Below are positions 44,272-54,005 of a stretch of 64,000 bases of DNA, one piece after another. Each line of letters opens with the position of its first letter. The first letter of the stretch is position 1. The stretch covers positions 16,071 to 80,070 of the forward strand of contig CANQDL010000001.1 of NCBI GenBank assembly GCA_947591105.1, in the 5' to 3' direction. The translations under genes were made by a program, and so were the position numbers. The DNA comes from an uncultured Oscillospiraceae bacterium (GTDB taxonomy: Bacteria; Bacillota; Clostridia; Oscillospirales; Oscillospiraceae). The notes below the pieces were generated by a model that searched no databases, was not told where the DNA came from, and saw only the letters and a program-made list of their open reading frames with translations.

Positions 44272-45506
44272 AGTACAAGGATTATCAGGAGAAGCGGAAC
44301 GCCCTGACCGAAGAGGCTGACGGCCTCATTGACGAGGGCAAGATCGACGAGGCGAACGCCAAGATGGACGAGATCAAGGAACTGGATGCCAAGTGGGACG
44401 AGAGCGCCCAGGCCCAGGCGAACCTCCGCGCCCTGGATGGCGAGGCACGGAAGATGGATGTCTCCAATCCCGGCAGGAAGCCCGCCGAGGATGGAGCCGC
44501 CCAGGTTGACAAGGCCGGCGACGTGCTGGAGAACACCAAGGCGGAAGAGCTCTACAAGACCGACGAATACCGGGATGCCTGGGCGAAGCGAATGATGGGT
44601 AAGCCCCTCACCAGCACCGAAAAGAACCTGTACACCCGGGCGAACGAGTTCATCCACACCACCGAGAACACCGGCGACGTGATCCCGGAGACCGTGGCGG
44701 CGGGCATCATGTCCGAGATGGAGGGTATGTTCCCCTACTTCAACGACGTGGAAAAGACCACCGTTCCCGGCATCTTCACCATCATCCGGGGCAAGACCTC
44801 CAGCGAGGCGAAGTGGTATGACGAGGCCACCGAGACGGAGGACGGCACGGAGACCTTCGACACCGTGACCCTGCAGGGGTGCGAGCTGTCCCGGTCCATT
44901 ACCGTAAGCTACAAACTCCGCGAGATGGCGGTCAAGGACTTCATCCCCTACATCCAGCGGAAGATCGCGGAGCAGATGGGCAAGGCCGCCGGCTACGGCG
45001 TGACCAACGGCAAGGGCCACGAGAACGACAAGCCCGAGCCCATGGGCGTCGTTACCCTGCTGAAGAAGCTGGAGAACGAGGAAGCCCATGTGGTGAAGTA
45101 TGAGAAGGGGAAGCTGTCCTATGTGAACCTGACCGCTTGCCGGGCGAAGATCAAGGGCCAGTATGCCGCCGGCCTGGCGATCTACGCGAACACGGACACC
45201 GTGTGGAACGAACTGGCGAACGTGCTGGACAACAACGGGCGCCCCGTGTTCATCCCGGACGCCACCTCCGGCGGCGTGTACAAGGTGCTGGGTATGGTGG
45301 TCAAGGAGGATGCCTCCATGGCTGACGGTGACATCCTCATGTCGAACGCCGCCCAGGGCTACCATGTGAACACCGCCCGGCCCATGTCCATGGAGACGGA
45401 GAATCACGCGAAGCAGCGGCGGACGGACTATGTGGCATACTCCGTCATGGACGGCGCTGTGACCGCCGAGAACGCCCACGCCCTCCTGACCCGTTCGGAC
45501 CCTTAA
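44268..45506 (+). CDS. Major capsid protein (HK97 fold)
   Basis: N-terminal coiled-coil scaffold-like delta domain then NTGDVIPETVAAGIMSEM, KMLAVPF-type architecture; position after protease. Confidence 0.9.
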   Translation: MKYKDYQEKRNALTEEADGLIDEGKIDEANAKMDEIKELDAKWDESAQAQANLRALDGEARKMDVSNPGRKPAEDGAAQVDKAGDVLENTKAEELYKTDEYRDAWAKRMMGKPLTSTEKNLYTRANEFIHTTENTGDVIPETVAAGIMSEMEGMFPYFNDVEKTTVPGIFTIIRGKTSSEAKWYDEATETEDGTETFDTVTLQGCELSRSITVSYKLREMAVKDFIPYIQRKIAEQMGKAAGYGVTNGKGHENDKPEPMGVVTLLKKLENEEAHVVKYEKGKLSYVNLTACRAKIKGQYAAGLAIYANTDTVWNELANVLDNNGRPVFIPDATSGGVYKVLGMVVKEDASMADGDILMSNAAQGYHVNTARPMSMETENHAKQRRTDYVAYSVMDGAVTAENAHALLTRSDP

Positions 45507-45507
45507 C

Positions 45508-45549
45508 GGGGGCTGACCGCGTAAAGGTAACGCCCCAGGGTCAGTCCCT
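45508..45549 (+). promoter_or_regulatory. Stem-loop two bases after the capsid stop codon
   Basis: GGGGGCTGACC (45508-45518) pairs with GGTCAGTCCCT (45539-45549), 11 pairs incl. G-U; nested GCGT/ACGC. Confidence 0.75.
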
Positions 45550-45562
45550 TAATGATTACGGG

Positions 45563-45910
45563 GTGGGCGGCGACAAGCAGGTCTCTGACCTGATGAACGC
45601 CGACGTTGCGATTGAATGGACGGGAACCGATGGCAAGGTGACAGGGAACTTCCCGAAGGTCTCCAAGTTCACCGGTTTTAGCGCTGATGCCACCGAACAG
45701 GAGGGTCATTACTTCTGTTTTGAGGTGGATGAACAGTACGAGGGCCAGAAGGTGACGGTCATCGGCGCGAAGCAGAAAACCGCCCAGGATCGCAAATGGG
45801 TGGTACGCCTGGACGATTTGGTGAAGGCTTCCAAGAAGCTGACCGTCAAGGTGGCCGGCGAGATCATCTTTACCCTTGACTTCACCGGCGCACAGCTGGC
45901 GGAGACGTAA
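45563..45910 (+). CDS. Capsid-associated C-terminal/decoration domain, probably a -1 frameshift extension of the major capsid protein
   Basis: Frame opens before the capsid stop (ADRVKVTPQGQSLNDYGVGGDKQVSDLMNADVAIEW...FTGFSADATEQEGHYFCFEV); no convincing ribosome-binding site before GTG 45563. Confidence 0.6.
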   Translation: MGGDKQVSDLMNADVAIEWTGTDGKVTGNFPKVSKFTGFSADATEQEGHYFCFEVDEQYEGQKVTVIGAKQKTAQDRKWVVRLDDLVKASKKLTVKVAGEIIFTLDFTGAQLAET

Positions 45911-45928
45911 GGAAGGAGGCGGCCACGA

Positions 45929-46219
45929 ATGGCTTTAGGCCCGAAGGCTATCCGCGCTATTTTGCGGATGAAAACGGAAGCCCATGACGCCGAGATAAAA
46001 GGGCTGATCGAGGCCGCGAAGATCGACTTGAAACTTGCCGGAGTTGAAGTAAACTCCGGCAAGTTGTACGAGACGGCGGTGGCCTTTTACTGCAAGGCGA
46101 ACTTCGGATGGCTGGAGCCGGAAGTGGCGGCCCACTGGGAGGCGCGGTATGAGAAGCTGAAAGCGACCATGCAGCACTCCACGGAGTACGGGCCGATCAA
46201 GGCGGAGCCGAGGGGGTGA
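45929..46219 (+). CDS. Head-tail connector (gp6-like)
   Basis: LIEAAKIDLKLAGV...LYETAVAFYCKANFGWLEPE. Confidence 0.8.
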   Translation: MALGPKAIRAILRMKTEAHDAEIKGLIEAAKIDLKLAGVEVNSGKLYETAVAFYCKANFGWLEPEVAAHWEARYEKLKATMQHSTEYGPIKAEPRG

Positions 46220-46225
46220 GCCGCG

Positions 46226-46528
46226 GTGGAGGACGTTGAAATCGTGCTGATCGCGGACAAGACCGACGAGACGGATCGGGACGGCTACCCGATAAAGACG
46301 GAGACAAAAAAGACCGTTTTCGCCAGGAAGAAATCCGTGGCGAGGACGGAATTTTACGAAGCCCTCCGATCCGGCATGAACCCGGTGTATATCTTTGAGA
46401 TGTTCGCCGGGGACTATGACGGTCAGCGCCTCGTGGAGTATGAGGGAGTGAGGTATGAGGTGGCCCGATCCTACCAGGCATCCCCGGACTGTATCTCCCT
46501 CACCTGTAAGGAGGTGCGCCGGAAATGA
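46226..46528 (+). CDS. Head-tail adaptor/head closure protein
   Basis: Small beta-rich protein in conserved position; RDGYPIKTETKKTVFARKKSVARTEFYEAL. Confidence 0.75.
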   Translation: MEDVEIVLIADKTDETDRDGYPIKTETKKTVFARKKSVARTEFYEALRSGMNPVYIFEMFAGDYDGQRLVEYEGVRYEVARSYQASPDCISLTCKEVRRK

Positions 46529-46893
46529 GCATTGAAAGCAGAGCGAAGGAGGCCGTGGCCTCCTTCGCCCCGTTCTGGACGGAGGAAAGCTGGGACGGGT
46601 CAGAGGACACGAAGAGCGGGACATACCTCACGTTCAACGCGACCTCAATGCCACATGTGTTCGCTGATGGGGAGGTTCCCTATGAGCGGTATATATGCCA
46701 GTTGCACCTCTATTGTCCGAGGGCCACGAACACCGTCAAGATGCGGAAGCAGATAAAAAAAGCCCTGTATGCCGCCGGGTTCACCTGGCCCCATGTCGAG
46801 CCGGCGCACGACGGGGATGGCGGCCACTATGTGTTCGAGTTCCAGGGACTTGAATCCACCGGGGAGGCGGAAGATGGCGAGCCTGACAACTGA
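46525..46893 (+). CDS. Putative tail completion/terminator protein
   Basis: Position; YERYICQLHLYCPRATNTVKMRKQIKKAL. Confidence 0.6.
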   Translation: MSIESRAKEAVASFAPFWTEESWDGSEDTKSGTYLTFNATSMPHVFADGEVPYERYICQLHLYCPRATNTVKMRKQIKKALYAAGFTWPHVEPAHDGDGGHYVFEFQGLESTGEAEDGEPDN

Positions 46894-47296
46894 CGGCCTG
46901 GAGAGGCTGCTGCTCGATATGCAGGAGATAAGCGAGATACCGCTGGATATTGCGGAACAGATGCTCGAAGCGGGCGCGGATGTGCTTGTGAAGGGTCAGC
47001 GGGAAATGGCGATCTCCATGGGCGTGGTGGACTCCGGCCAGGTGGCGGCGTCCATCGTGAAGGGAAAGGTAAAGCGGACAAAGGACGGTTACTCCATAAG
47101 CGTGTACCCGAGAGGGTCCCGCCGGCGGGGGAACAAGACAACACGAAATGCGGAAATCGCTTTTGTGAATGAGTTCGGAAAGCGGGGACAATTCCCGAGG
47201 CCATTCATCCGGGCGGCAAATGAGAAGTACGGGGACGAGGCCGTGGATGCGGCGGCGGCCCGGTATGACCGCTTTTTGAAGTCCAAAAACCTGTGA
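46874..47296 (+). CDS. HK97 gp10-like minor tail/head-tail protein
   Basis: MLEAGADVLVKGQREMA...AEIAFVNEFGKRGQFPRPFIRAANEK. Confidence 0.85.
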   Translation: MASLTTDGLERLLLDMQEISEIPLDIAEQMLEAGADVLVKGQREMAISMGVVDSGQVAASIVKGKVKRTKDGYSISVYPRGSRRRGNKTTRNAEIAFVNEFGKRGQFPRPFIRAANEKYGDEAVDAAAARYDRFLKSKNL

Positions 47297-47318
47297 TCTG
47301 TGAAAGGAGAATCAGAAC

Positions 47319-48197
47319 ATGAGATACGGAGCGAAAAATGCGAGGTGGGCGCCCTGGCAGGGTGACGAGCCGGAGCAGGGTATGCCCCTTTACGGCAAGA
47401 CTGAGGACATGGGCGGCATCAACGAGAGCAACGACACCATCAACTTCGCGGAGGCTTCCGGCTACGCCGACAACGGCGAGAAGGTGAAGGTCAAGGAGTT
47501 CGCCAACGGGACCATCGACGCGAAGATGCTGGCGGTTCCATTCCCTGTGGGATCCGCGATCCTGGGAACCGCCACGCACGGCCAGACGGGCCGGGCCTAC
47601 GGCGGGGATGACCACGCCCCCTTCGGCGGTTACGGCTTTTACAGCTGTTACATCGACGGGGCGAACAAGCGGACGTACACCGTGATCTTCTATCCGAAGG
47701 TTCAGGGCAGCACCACCGGGAGCAACTACAAGACCAAAGAGGATCAGATCACGCTGGAGTACGACGCGATCTCCTTCAACATCCTCCTCCCGAAGTGCGG
47801 CAAGTACAAGGTGGAGGAACAGTTCGACACGGAAGAGGAAGCCCAGGAATACCTCGACGGCCTGTTTGCCGGTACGTCCGTGGTGGCCGGCGTGGCCGGA
47901 TCCGGCGTGGAACTGGGAAACCTGACCGTACAGAGCGCCGCCGGAACCAGCGAGGGCGATACCAAGCTGACCGTGACCGAGGGCAAGCTGGCGGAGACTG
48001 ACACCTACAAGTACAGGGTGGGAGACCACGAGGAGGCCGTCAAGTACGGCGAGGATGTGAGCGGATGGACCGCCTGGGACGGCCAGGCGGATGTGAAGGC
48101 CGCCACCGGCCTGACCCTGACGCTGGTGGAGTGCGACGACAAGAGCAAGGCCGTGGCTGCCGGCCATTGCACCGTGACGGCGAACGATGGTGAGTAA
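47319..48197 (+). CDS. Major tail protein with C-terminal Ig-like/accessory domain
   Basis: GAKNARWAPWQG..., FYPKVQGSTTGSNYKTKEDQITLEYDAISFN; extra C-terminal beta-rich region. Confidence 0.8.
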   Translation: MRYGAKNARWAPWQGDEPEQGMPLYGKTEDMGGINESNDTINFAEASGYADNGEKVKVKEFANGTIDAKMLAVPFPVGSAILGTATHGQTGRAYGGDDHAPFGGYGFYSCYIDGANKRTYTVIFYPKVQGSTTGSNYKTKEDQITLEYDAISFNILLPKCGKYKVEEQFDTEEEAQEYLDGLFAGTSVVAGVAGSGVELGNLTVQSAAGTSEGDTKLTVTEGKLAETDTYKYRVGDHEEAVKYGEDVSGWTAWDGQADVKAATGLTLTLVECDDKSKAVAAGHCTVTANDGE

Positions 48198-48209
48198 GGA
48201 GGGGATCCC

Positions 48210-48590
48210 ATGATACGGTGTGTGTGCGTGGAACTGGCGGGAAAGAGGTTCTATCCCACCTACAACAACCGGGCCATGTTCACACTCCAGGAGCGGATCC
48301 CGGACTTCCTCGACAAGATGGATGGAATCTCGGAGGACAGCGTGAAGCTGTCCTTCGAGATTTTTACCACTTTATCCCAGGAGGGGGCCGCCGCCCGGCG
48401 GGCGTATGGGTACGAAGATACCGGCGACAGCCTGGAGTGGGAAGATGTGCAGATGATGATGCCGTATGAGATAAAGCGCATGAAGGAAGCGATCATGGCG
48501 GCGGTGACGGCGGGCCTGGACAGCAAGGCACCGAAACAGGAAGAACTTGTGGATATTAACCTGATCGAACTGCAAAAAAAAACGGGGTGA
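48210..48590 (+). CDS. Tail assembly chaperone (gpG-like)
   Basis: Position between tail tube and tape measure; ends at TGA just after an A9 run. Confidence 0.85.
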   Translation: MIRCVCVELAGKRFYPTYNNRAMFTLQERIPDFLDKMDGISEDSVKLSFEIFTTLSQEGAAARRAYGYEDTGDSLEWEDVQMMMPYEIKRMKEAIMAAVTAGLDSKAPKQEELVDINLIELQKKTG

Positions 48591-48724
48591 AACCCGCGGA
48601 GAGCGATTTTGTAAAGCTGGGTCTCCGCCTGGGATTGACGGTGATCGAGACTATGCGGGACTTCACGCCGGGGCAGTTCGTGGATCTGATAAACAGTGCG
48701 ACCGATAAAGGAGGAGAACAATGA
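48210..48724 (+). CDS. Tail assembly chaperone frameshift product (gpGT-like)
   Basis: -1 shift in A9 (48574-48582) gives ...QKKNGVKPAESDFVKLGLRLGLTVIETMRDFTPGQFVDLINSATDKGGEQ-stop. Confidence 0.85.
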
Positions 48725-49095
48725 AAAAGACCGGCTTCCATTTTGGTGTACCCATTGAGATATGCGACAGGACGTATTACATCGACCTGAACCGCGAGGG
48801 GGTGCAGGAGAAGATCGAGCCCCTTGGGGCGAAAATCAAGGAGGCCCTGGAGGAGTCCAAAAAGCGGGATGATGTTGCCCCAGTGGCGGCGGCCACAAAG
48901 GAGTTCATCGACACGTTTTTGGGCGCCGGATCCTTCGACGAAATTTTTGCCGGGCGGATCGTGACCAACTTCGACATGGCCGCCCTTCACAACTATATCG
49001 CTGCGGAGGCGATCAAGAACACGAAGCGGATGCGGGCAGATCTAGAAAAGCGGGCTGCCGCGGTGCTGAAACAGGGGGAACAGCAGGGGAAATAA
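48721..49095 (+). CDS. Hypothetical tail-module protein
   Basis: ATGA overlap with gpT; between chaperone and tape measure. Confidence 0.65.
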   Translation: MKKTGFHFGVPIEICDRTYYIDLNREGVQEKIEPLGAKIKEALEESKKRDDVAPVAAATKEFIDTFLGAGSFDEIFAGRIVTNFDMAALHNYIAAEAIKNTKRMRADLEKRAAAVLKQGEQQGK

Positions 49096-49128
49096 CCCTG
49101 AAAAGGCCGGCGGGAAGGAGGGTGCACA

Positions 49129-52100
49129 ATGGCAACGAGAATCGTATCAACGAAGTTTGCAGTGGAGGGAGAGTCCCAATATAAGCAATCGCTCCAGGGC
49201 ATCAACAGCGCCCTCTCCGCCCTTAATACCGAAGTCAAGCTGGTGGAGTCGCAGTACAAAAACCACCAGAATACCATAGAAGCCCTACGGGCCAAACAAG
49301 AAGCACTGGCGAAGGTGCAAACCACCCTCAAAGAGAAGGTGGAGACGTGCAGAGCGGGATTTGATAACGCGAAATCGGCGCTGGAGAAATACCAGGCGAA
49401 GATCGCGGATCTGAACTCCGCACTGGAGAAGAACAAGACTGCCCTCGACGGGATGGACGATGCGACCCGGCAATCCGGGGAACAGTGGGCCGCCTATAAA
49501 ACGAAGATCGAACAGGCCGAGGAGCGGCTGAAGGTTTTACAGAATACAGCTGGTGACACCGGTGAGGAGGAAGAAAAACTCCGCCGGGAGATAGACCAGG
49601 CGAAGGATGCCATGGCCCAGCTGGAGAATCAGACCGGCGGAACTGCGAAAACGGCGGGAGAATTGGTGCTGGAGCAGCGGAGCCTCACCGAAGAACTGGG
49701 GAAGGCAGAGGCCGGACAGACCGCCGCCACCCGGGCCTGTGAGAACTGGGAGAAGCAGCAAAATAAGGCGCAGATCGCGCTCAATGAAACGAATGCCGAT
49801 CTTGAGCTCAATGAGCGGTATCTGAAAGAGGCGGAAGAGGCTTCCGACGGGTGCGCGAAGTCCATTGACGAGTTCGGAAACAAGACAAAGGAGGCCAGCA
49901 CTTCCACGGCTGACCTCTACAATGCCCTGGCGGGCGCCGGGCTGATCCAGGCCATTAAGAAGGTCGGAGAAGCCTTTATGGCGTGTGTGGACGCGGCAGC
50001 GGAGTTTGAAGCGCAGATGTCCACCGTGGAGGCCATAAGCGGGGCCACACAGAGCGAAATGCAGGAACTATCCGCTCTTGCCAAAGAGATGGGCGCCACG
50101 ACGAAGTTCACCGCCACGGAGGCGGGCGAGGGCCTTGAATATATGGCTATGGCCGGATGGAAGGCAGATGATATGCTGGACGGCCTGGAGGGTATCATGG
50201 ATCTCGCCGCCGCAGCCGGGGAGAATCTGGGAACCACGTCTGACATCGTGACCGATGCGTTGACCGCATTCGGACTGTCCGCGAAGGACAGCGCCCATTT
50301 CTCCGACGTGCTGGCGCAGGCGAGCGCGAACTCCAACACCAACGTCTCCATGCTGGGGCAATCCTTCAAAATGGTTGCAACTACTGCCGGCAGTCTTAAC
50401 TATTCCGTGGATGATGTCGCCGTGGCCCTCGGGGCTATGGCGAATCAGGGCCTTAAAAGTGAGATGGCAGGTACAGCCCTCGCAACGGCCTTCACACGTA
50501 TGGCGGGGACAAATGAGACTGCCGCCAACGCCATGGATCAACTGGGCCTCTCCATGTTCGACAGTCAGGGGAACGCAAAGGATCTCGCCACCTTCATGGG
50601 CGAGTTGCGGGATGCCTTCTCCGGGCTGAACCAGCAGCAGACGGTGAGTTATGCCTATATGCTCGCCGGGCAAAAGGGCATGAAGGGCCTCCAGGCCATT
50701 GTCAACACATCAGAAAAGGACTGGAACAAGCTGACGGAGGCAATCGCCGGGAGTTCCGGGGCGGCCTCTATCATGGCCCAAACGAAGCTGGACAACTACG
50801 CCGGACAGGTGACTTTGCTCCAGTCCGCCTTCGACGGGCTGAAAACGGAGGTCGGAAGTGTGCTGACCCCGGCCCTAGGGGAACTGGCCGAAGTGGCGAC
50901 CGGTGCCCTGGGATGGATGACCGACGTGGTGCGGGAACACCCGGGCGTCGTGGCCGCGATAACGGGCGTCGTGATGGCCCTGGGGGCGCTGGCGGCGATC
51001 ATGGCGGTTATAGCCTTCACGCAAATACCAGCCGTTACAGCCGCGATCTCGGGCCTGTGGGCCGTCATTACGGCGCATCCGATCGGTGCGCTTGTGACCG
51101 CCCTGGGGGCGCTGGTAGTGGGAATTGGAACGGCGATAGGCGTTGCAAAGGCACACGCCGAGGCCCAAAAGGTGCAGACCCACGCCGCCGAGGCGCTGTC
51201 CGAGGTGCTGGAGGACCAGCGGGCCGAATATGACGAGCTCACGGAAGCGAACAAGGAAACGGCGAAGAGTACGCGAGACCTGGCGGAGACCGTCATATCC
51301 CTTTCCGCTTCCGCCCGGACGAGTGCGGCGGATCACGATGCCCTCCTGAACATGGTGGAGCGGCTGAATGAGGAAGTTCCGGGGCTGAACCTCGCGTATA
51401 ACGAGGCCACGGGCGCCCTTAACATGACCACCGACGCGATCCGCGCCCAGGTGGAGGCGCAAAACGGTTTGTCCGAGGCCCAGGCGGCCCAGGAGCGGTA
51501 TAATGAGCTCCTTTTGAATCAGACTTCCATCGAACAGGATATTGCAGAGAATCAGGAGAGGCACAACGAAGCCCAGCAGCGGTATAACGAGCTCCTGGAC
51601 GGAAGCCCACTGGCGTATTTTTCCTCCGAGGCAAGCGAGTGCAGACAGATCATGTCCGACACCTCCGAAGCCATTGACATCCTGAACGGGGAACTGGAAG
51701 AGAACGGGAATGAGCTCGCCACCCTGGAGGGGCAGGTCAACGCCTACAATGCCGCCCAGGGCCAGGCCGCCGGGATGTCTGACCAGGCGGCGAACATGGC
51801 GAAAAATCTGGCGGGCACCCTCGTGGAGTTGCGGACGGCCTACGATGAAGCATACGACTCCGCGCTGGACTCCATAAAGGGGCAGACATCCGCGTGGGAG
51901 AAACTGGATGAGACCGTCGCAATGTCCTCCGGGGATATAACGGAGGCCCTGGAGAGCCAAATCGAATACTGGGAAAATTACACATCCAACATCGACAACC
52001 TGACCGGGAGGAACATCGAAGGCATAGACCGCCTCGTGGCCGCCTATGACGGAAACGCGGCAGCCATAGCGGGCCTTGCCAATATGTCCGACGCGGAGAT

Positions 52101-53298
52101 CACGGCGACGATTGCCAGGCTGGATGCCCTGGGGGAGGCTGAGATCACCGCCGCAAAGCACACAGCAGACGCGGTGACGAACTACTCCAGCAGCGCCCAG
52201 GAAATGGTAAACAAGTGCAAGGAGACGTTGGCGGATCCGTCAAACAGCGAGGCCATGATGCAAGCCGCCCTGGAAATGCTGGAAGGGTTCGCCATGGGGA
52301 TCGACCAATCCGGCGAGGAAGTGGATGAGGCGACGCAGAGGGCCGCCCAGGAGGTCATAGACACCTGGAAAACGGTGCATGACAGTCACTCACCTTCACG
52401 GGTATTTGAGCAGCTGGCGGTGGACGATATGACCGGCTACATCAACGGCGTAAACGGTCAGGAAGGAAATACAACTACCACGCTCCAGTCAATTGCCAAA
52501 AAGGCCATAGCGGCTTTCAAGGGGGAAGCAAACTCTGGATCTCTCAACGAGGCCGGGAGCGGGACAATAGGCGGATATATAAGCGGCGTAGACGGTCAGC
52601 GCGGAAGCATGACATCGAAGATGCGGGCCATGGCCTCCGACGCCGTGAGGACGTTCCAGGGTGGGAGCACAACATCCTCGCTGCAGGGAACCGGCGGGAA
52701 TACCATCCAGGGATACATCAACGGCCTAGCCTCGAAGGAGAGCGACACGACGGCGAAGATGCGGGCCATGGCAGCCGAGGCGATAAGCACATACACCAGC
52801 AACGCTACCTCATCCTCGCTGTACAGTGCCGGCGGGAACACCATCCAAGGCTTTATCAATGGCTTGGCTGCGAAGGCGAGCAGCCTTTACAGCAAATTGC
52901 GGAGCATAGCCTCAAGTGCCATGGAATCCTTCAGGAAGACTTTGGGCATCAATTCACCGTCAACGGAGTTTGCATCAGACGGCGGGAACTCCATAGAAGG
53001 GTACATCATTGGCATTGACAGGAAAAAGCAGAATGTGATCCAGGCCATGAAGAATATAGCACAGACCGCCTCCGGGGCGTTCAACACGTCCCTGGCCTAT
53101 GACATAGGCACGTTTACGGCGGGAGACACGGCCCGCCGTGCGGCGGAGCAGCAGGAGCAGCAGATGGTGAACCTGCGGCTGGAGGTGCCGATCTATATAA
53201 ACGGCCAGTACACAAAGCGGGAGATCGTGGAGATCGCCAAGGAGGGTATAGGCCGGCGGATGATGAATCTGAACGCCGCGAAGGGGGTATTTGCGTAA
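49129..53298 (+). CDS. Tail tape measure protein
   Basis: 1389 aa, long coiled coil, MATTAGSLNYSVDDVAVALGAMANQGLKSEMAGTAL, hydrophobic segments, repeats at the C-terminus. Confidence 0.95.
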   Translation: MATRIVSTKFAVEGESQYKQSLQGINSALSALNTEVKLVESQYKNHQNTIEALRAKQEALAKVQTTLKEKVETCRAGFDNAKSALEKYQAKIADLNSALEKNKTALDGMDDATRQSGEQWAAYKTKIEQAEERLKVLQNTAGDTGEEEEKLRREIDQAKDAMAQLENQTGGTAKTAGELVLEQRSLTEELGKAEAGQTAATRACENWEKQQNKAQIALNETNADLELNERYLKEAEEASDGCAKSIDEFGNKTKEASTSTADLYNALAGAGLIQAIKKVGEAFMACVDAAAEFEAQMSTVEAISGATQSEMQELSALAKEMGATTKFTATEAGEGLEYMAMAGWKADDMLDGLEGIMDLAAAAGENLGTTSDIVTDALTAFGLSAKDSAHFSDVLAQASANSNTNVSMLGQSFKMVATTAGSLNYSVDDVAVALGAMANQGLKSEMAGTALATAFTRMAGTNETAANAMDQLGLSMFDSQGNAKDLATFMGELRDAFSGLNQQQTVSYAYMLAGQKGMKGLQAIVNTSEKDWNKLTEAIAGSSGAASIMAQTKLDNYAGQVTLLQSAFDGLKTEVGSVLTPALGELAEVATGALGWMTDVVREHPGVVAAITGVVMALGALAAIMAVIAFTQIPAVTAAISGLWAVITAHPIGALVTALGALVVGIGTAIGVAKAHAEAQKVQTHAAEALSEVLEDQRAEYDELTEANKETAKSTRDLAETVISLSASARTSAADHDALLNMVERLNEEVPGLNLAYNEATGALNMTTDAIRAQVEAQNGLSEAQAAQERYNELLLNQTSIEQDIAENQERHNEAQQRYNELLDGSPLAYFSSEASECRQIMSDTSEAIDILNGELEENGNELATLEGQVNAYNAAQGQAAGMSDQAANMAKNLAGTLVELRTAYDEAYDSALDSIKGQTSAWEKLDETVAMSSGDITEALESQIEYWENYTSNIDNLTGRNIEGIDRLVAAYDGNAAAIAGLANMSDAEITATIARLDALGEAEITAAKHTADAVTNYSSSAQEMVNKCKETLADPSNSEAMMQAALEMLEGFAMGIDQSGEEVDEATQRAAQEVIDTWKTVHDSHSPSRVFEQLAVDDMTGYINGVNGQEGNTTTTLQSIAKKAIAAFKGEANSGSLNEAGSGTIGGYISGVDGQRGSMTSKMRAMASDAVRTFQGGSTTSSLQGTGGNTIQGYINGLASKESDTTAKMRAMAAEAISTYTSNATSSSLYSAGGNTIQGFINGLAAKASSLYSKLRSIASSAMESFRKTLGINSPSTEFASDGGNSIEGYIIGIDRKKQNVIQAMKNIAQTASGAFNTSLAYDIGTFTAGDTARRAAEQQEQQMVNLRLEVPIYINGQYTKREIVEIAKEGIGRRMMNLNAAKGVFA
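52435..53010 (+). repeat. 138-bp (46-codon) repeats in the tape measure gene
   Basis: G(Y/F)I(N/S)G motifs start at 52435, 52573, 52711 and 52849 (exactly 138 bp apart); a fifth, diverged copy at 52999. Confidence 0.85.
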
Positions 53299-54005
53299 TG
53301 TCGTTTTATGTTATGTATGCGGGCGAGACGAGCGACCAGCGGGGCCTCGACGCGGTGCGCCGGCCCAGCATAACCCCGGCGGTGGAGGTCGTGGCGACGC
53401 CCACGGAGATACCGGGGCGGAGATACGGCCTCACGGAGCGATCCGGGTATTTTAAGGACGAGGAAATACCGGTGGAGTTTAACTATGTGACCCGCCGAGC
53501 GGAGGACTGGGGAGAAGCCTTCCGCCGGGACATCCTGTGGCTTCGGCGGAAGGGTGTGCTGAAATTCTCCGATGATATGGCGGTATTCCATAAGGTTCGC
53601 TATGTGACGATAGGGACAAACGAACGAACGGTGAGGCGCCTCGGGCGCTTCACCGCTACGTTTGTTTGTGTGCCTGGGGCCTATTACGAGGCCGGGGCGA
53701 GGTTTTTCACACACACCGGGGAAAAGGTTATGAACTACTACTCCGAAGCCATCCCGGTGTACGAGATCACGGGCCGGGGCGCTTGCCGCCTGACCGTGAA
53801 CGGAAAGAACATGGAGGCGGAGGTGGACGGGTCTCTTACGATAGACACGGATCTACTGATCGCGTACAAAGAAGCGGCGGAGACGCCGACAAATACAGCT
53901 GTGACGGGGTATTATGAGGACTTGCACCTCGTCCCAGGGGAGAACACGGTCACGGTGACGGAAGGGTTCACCCTCCGCATAAAGCCGAATTGGGTGGTGG
54001 TTTGA
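53298..54005 (+). CDS. Distal tail protein (Dit-like)
   Basis: Position after the tape measure; MYAGETSDQRGLDAVRRPSITPA...RRYGLTERSG. Confidence 0.8.
   Translation: MSFYVMYAGETSDQRGLDAVRRPSITPAVEVVATPTEIPGRRYGLTERSGYFKDEEIPVEFNYVTRRAEDWGEAFRRDILWLRRKGVLKFSDDMAVFHKVRYVTIGTNERTVRRLGRFTATFVCVPGAYYEAGARFFTHTGEKVMNYYSEAIPVYEITGRGACRLTVNGKNMEAEVDGSLTIDTDLLIAYKEAAETPTNTAVTGYYEDLHLVPGENTVTVTEGFTLRIKPNWVVV

Noticed and set aside
43887-45479. 530-aa minus-strand ORF opposite protease and capsid genes
   Set aside because: Shadow ORF; the plus-strand genes are unambiguous structural proteins.
50875-52161. 428-aa minus-strand ORF opposite the tape measure gene
   Set aside because: Shadow ORF in the middle of a clear tape measure gene.
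52435-53010. Regular repeats as a CRISPR or intergenic array
   Set aside because: Repeats are inside one continuous tape measure ORF and are protein-level.
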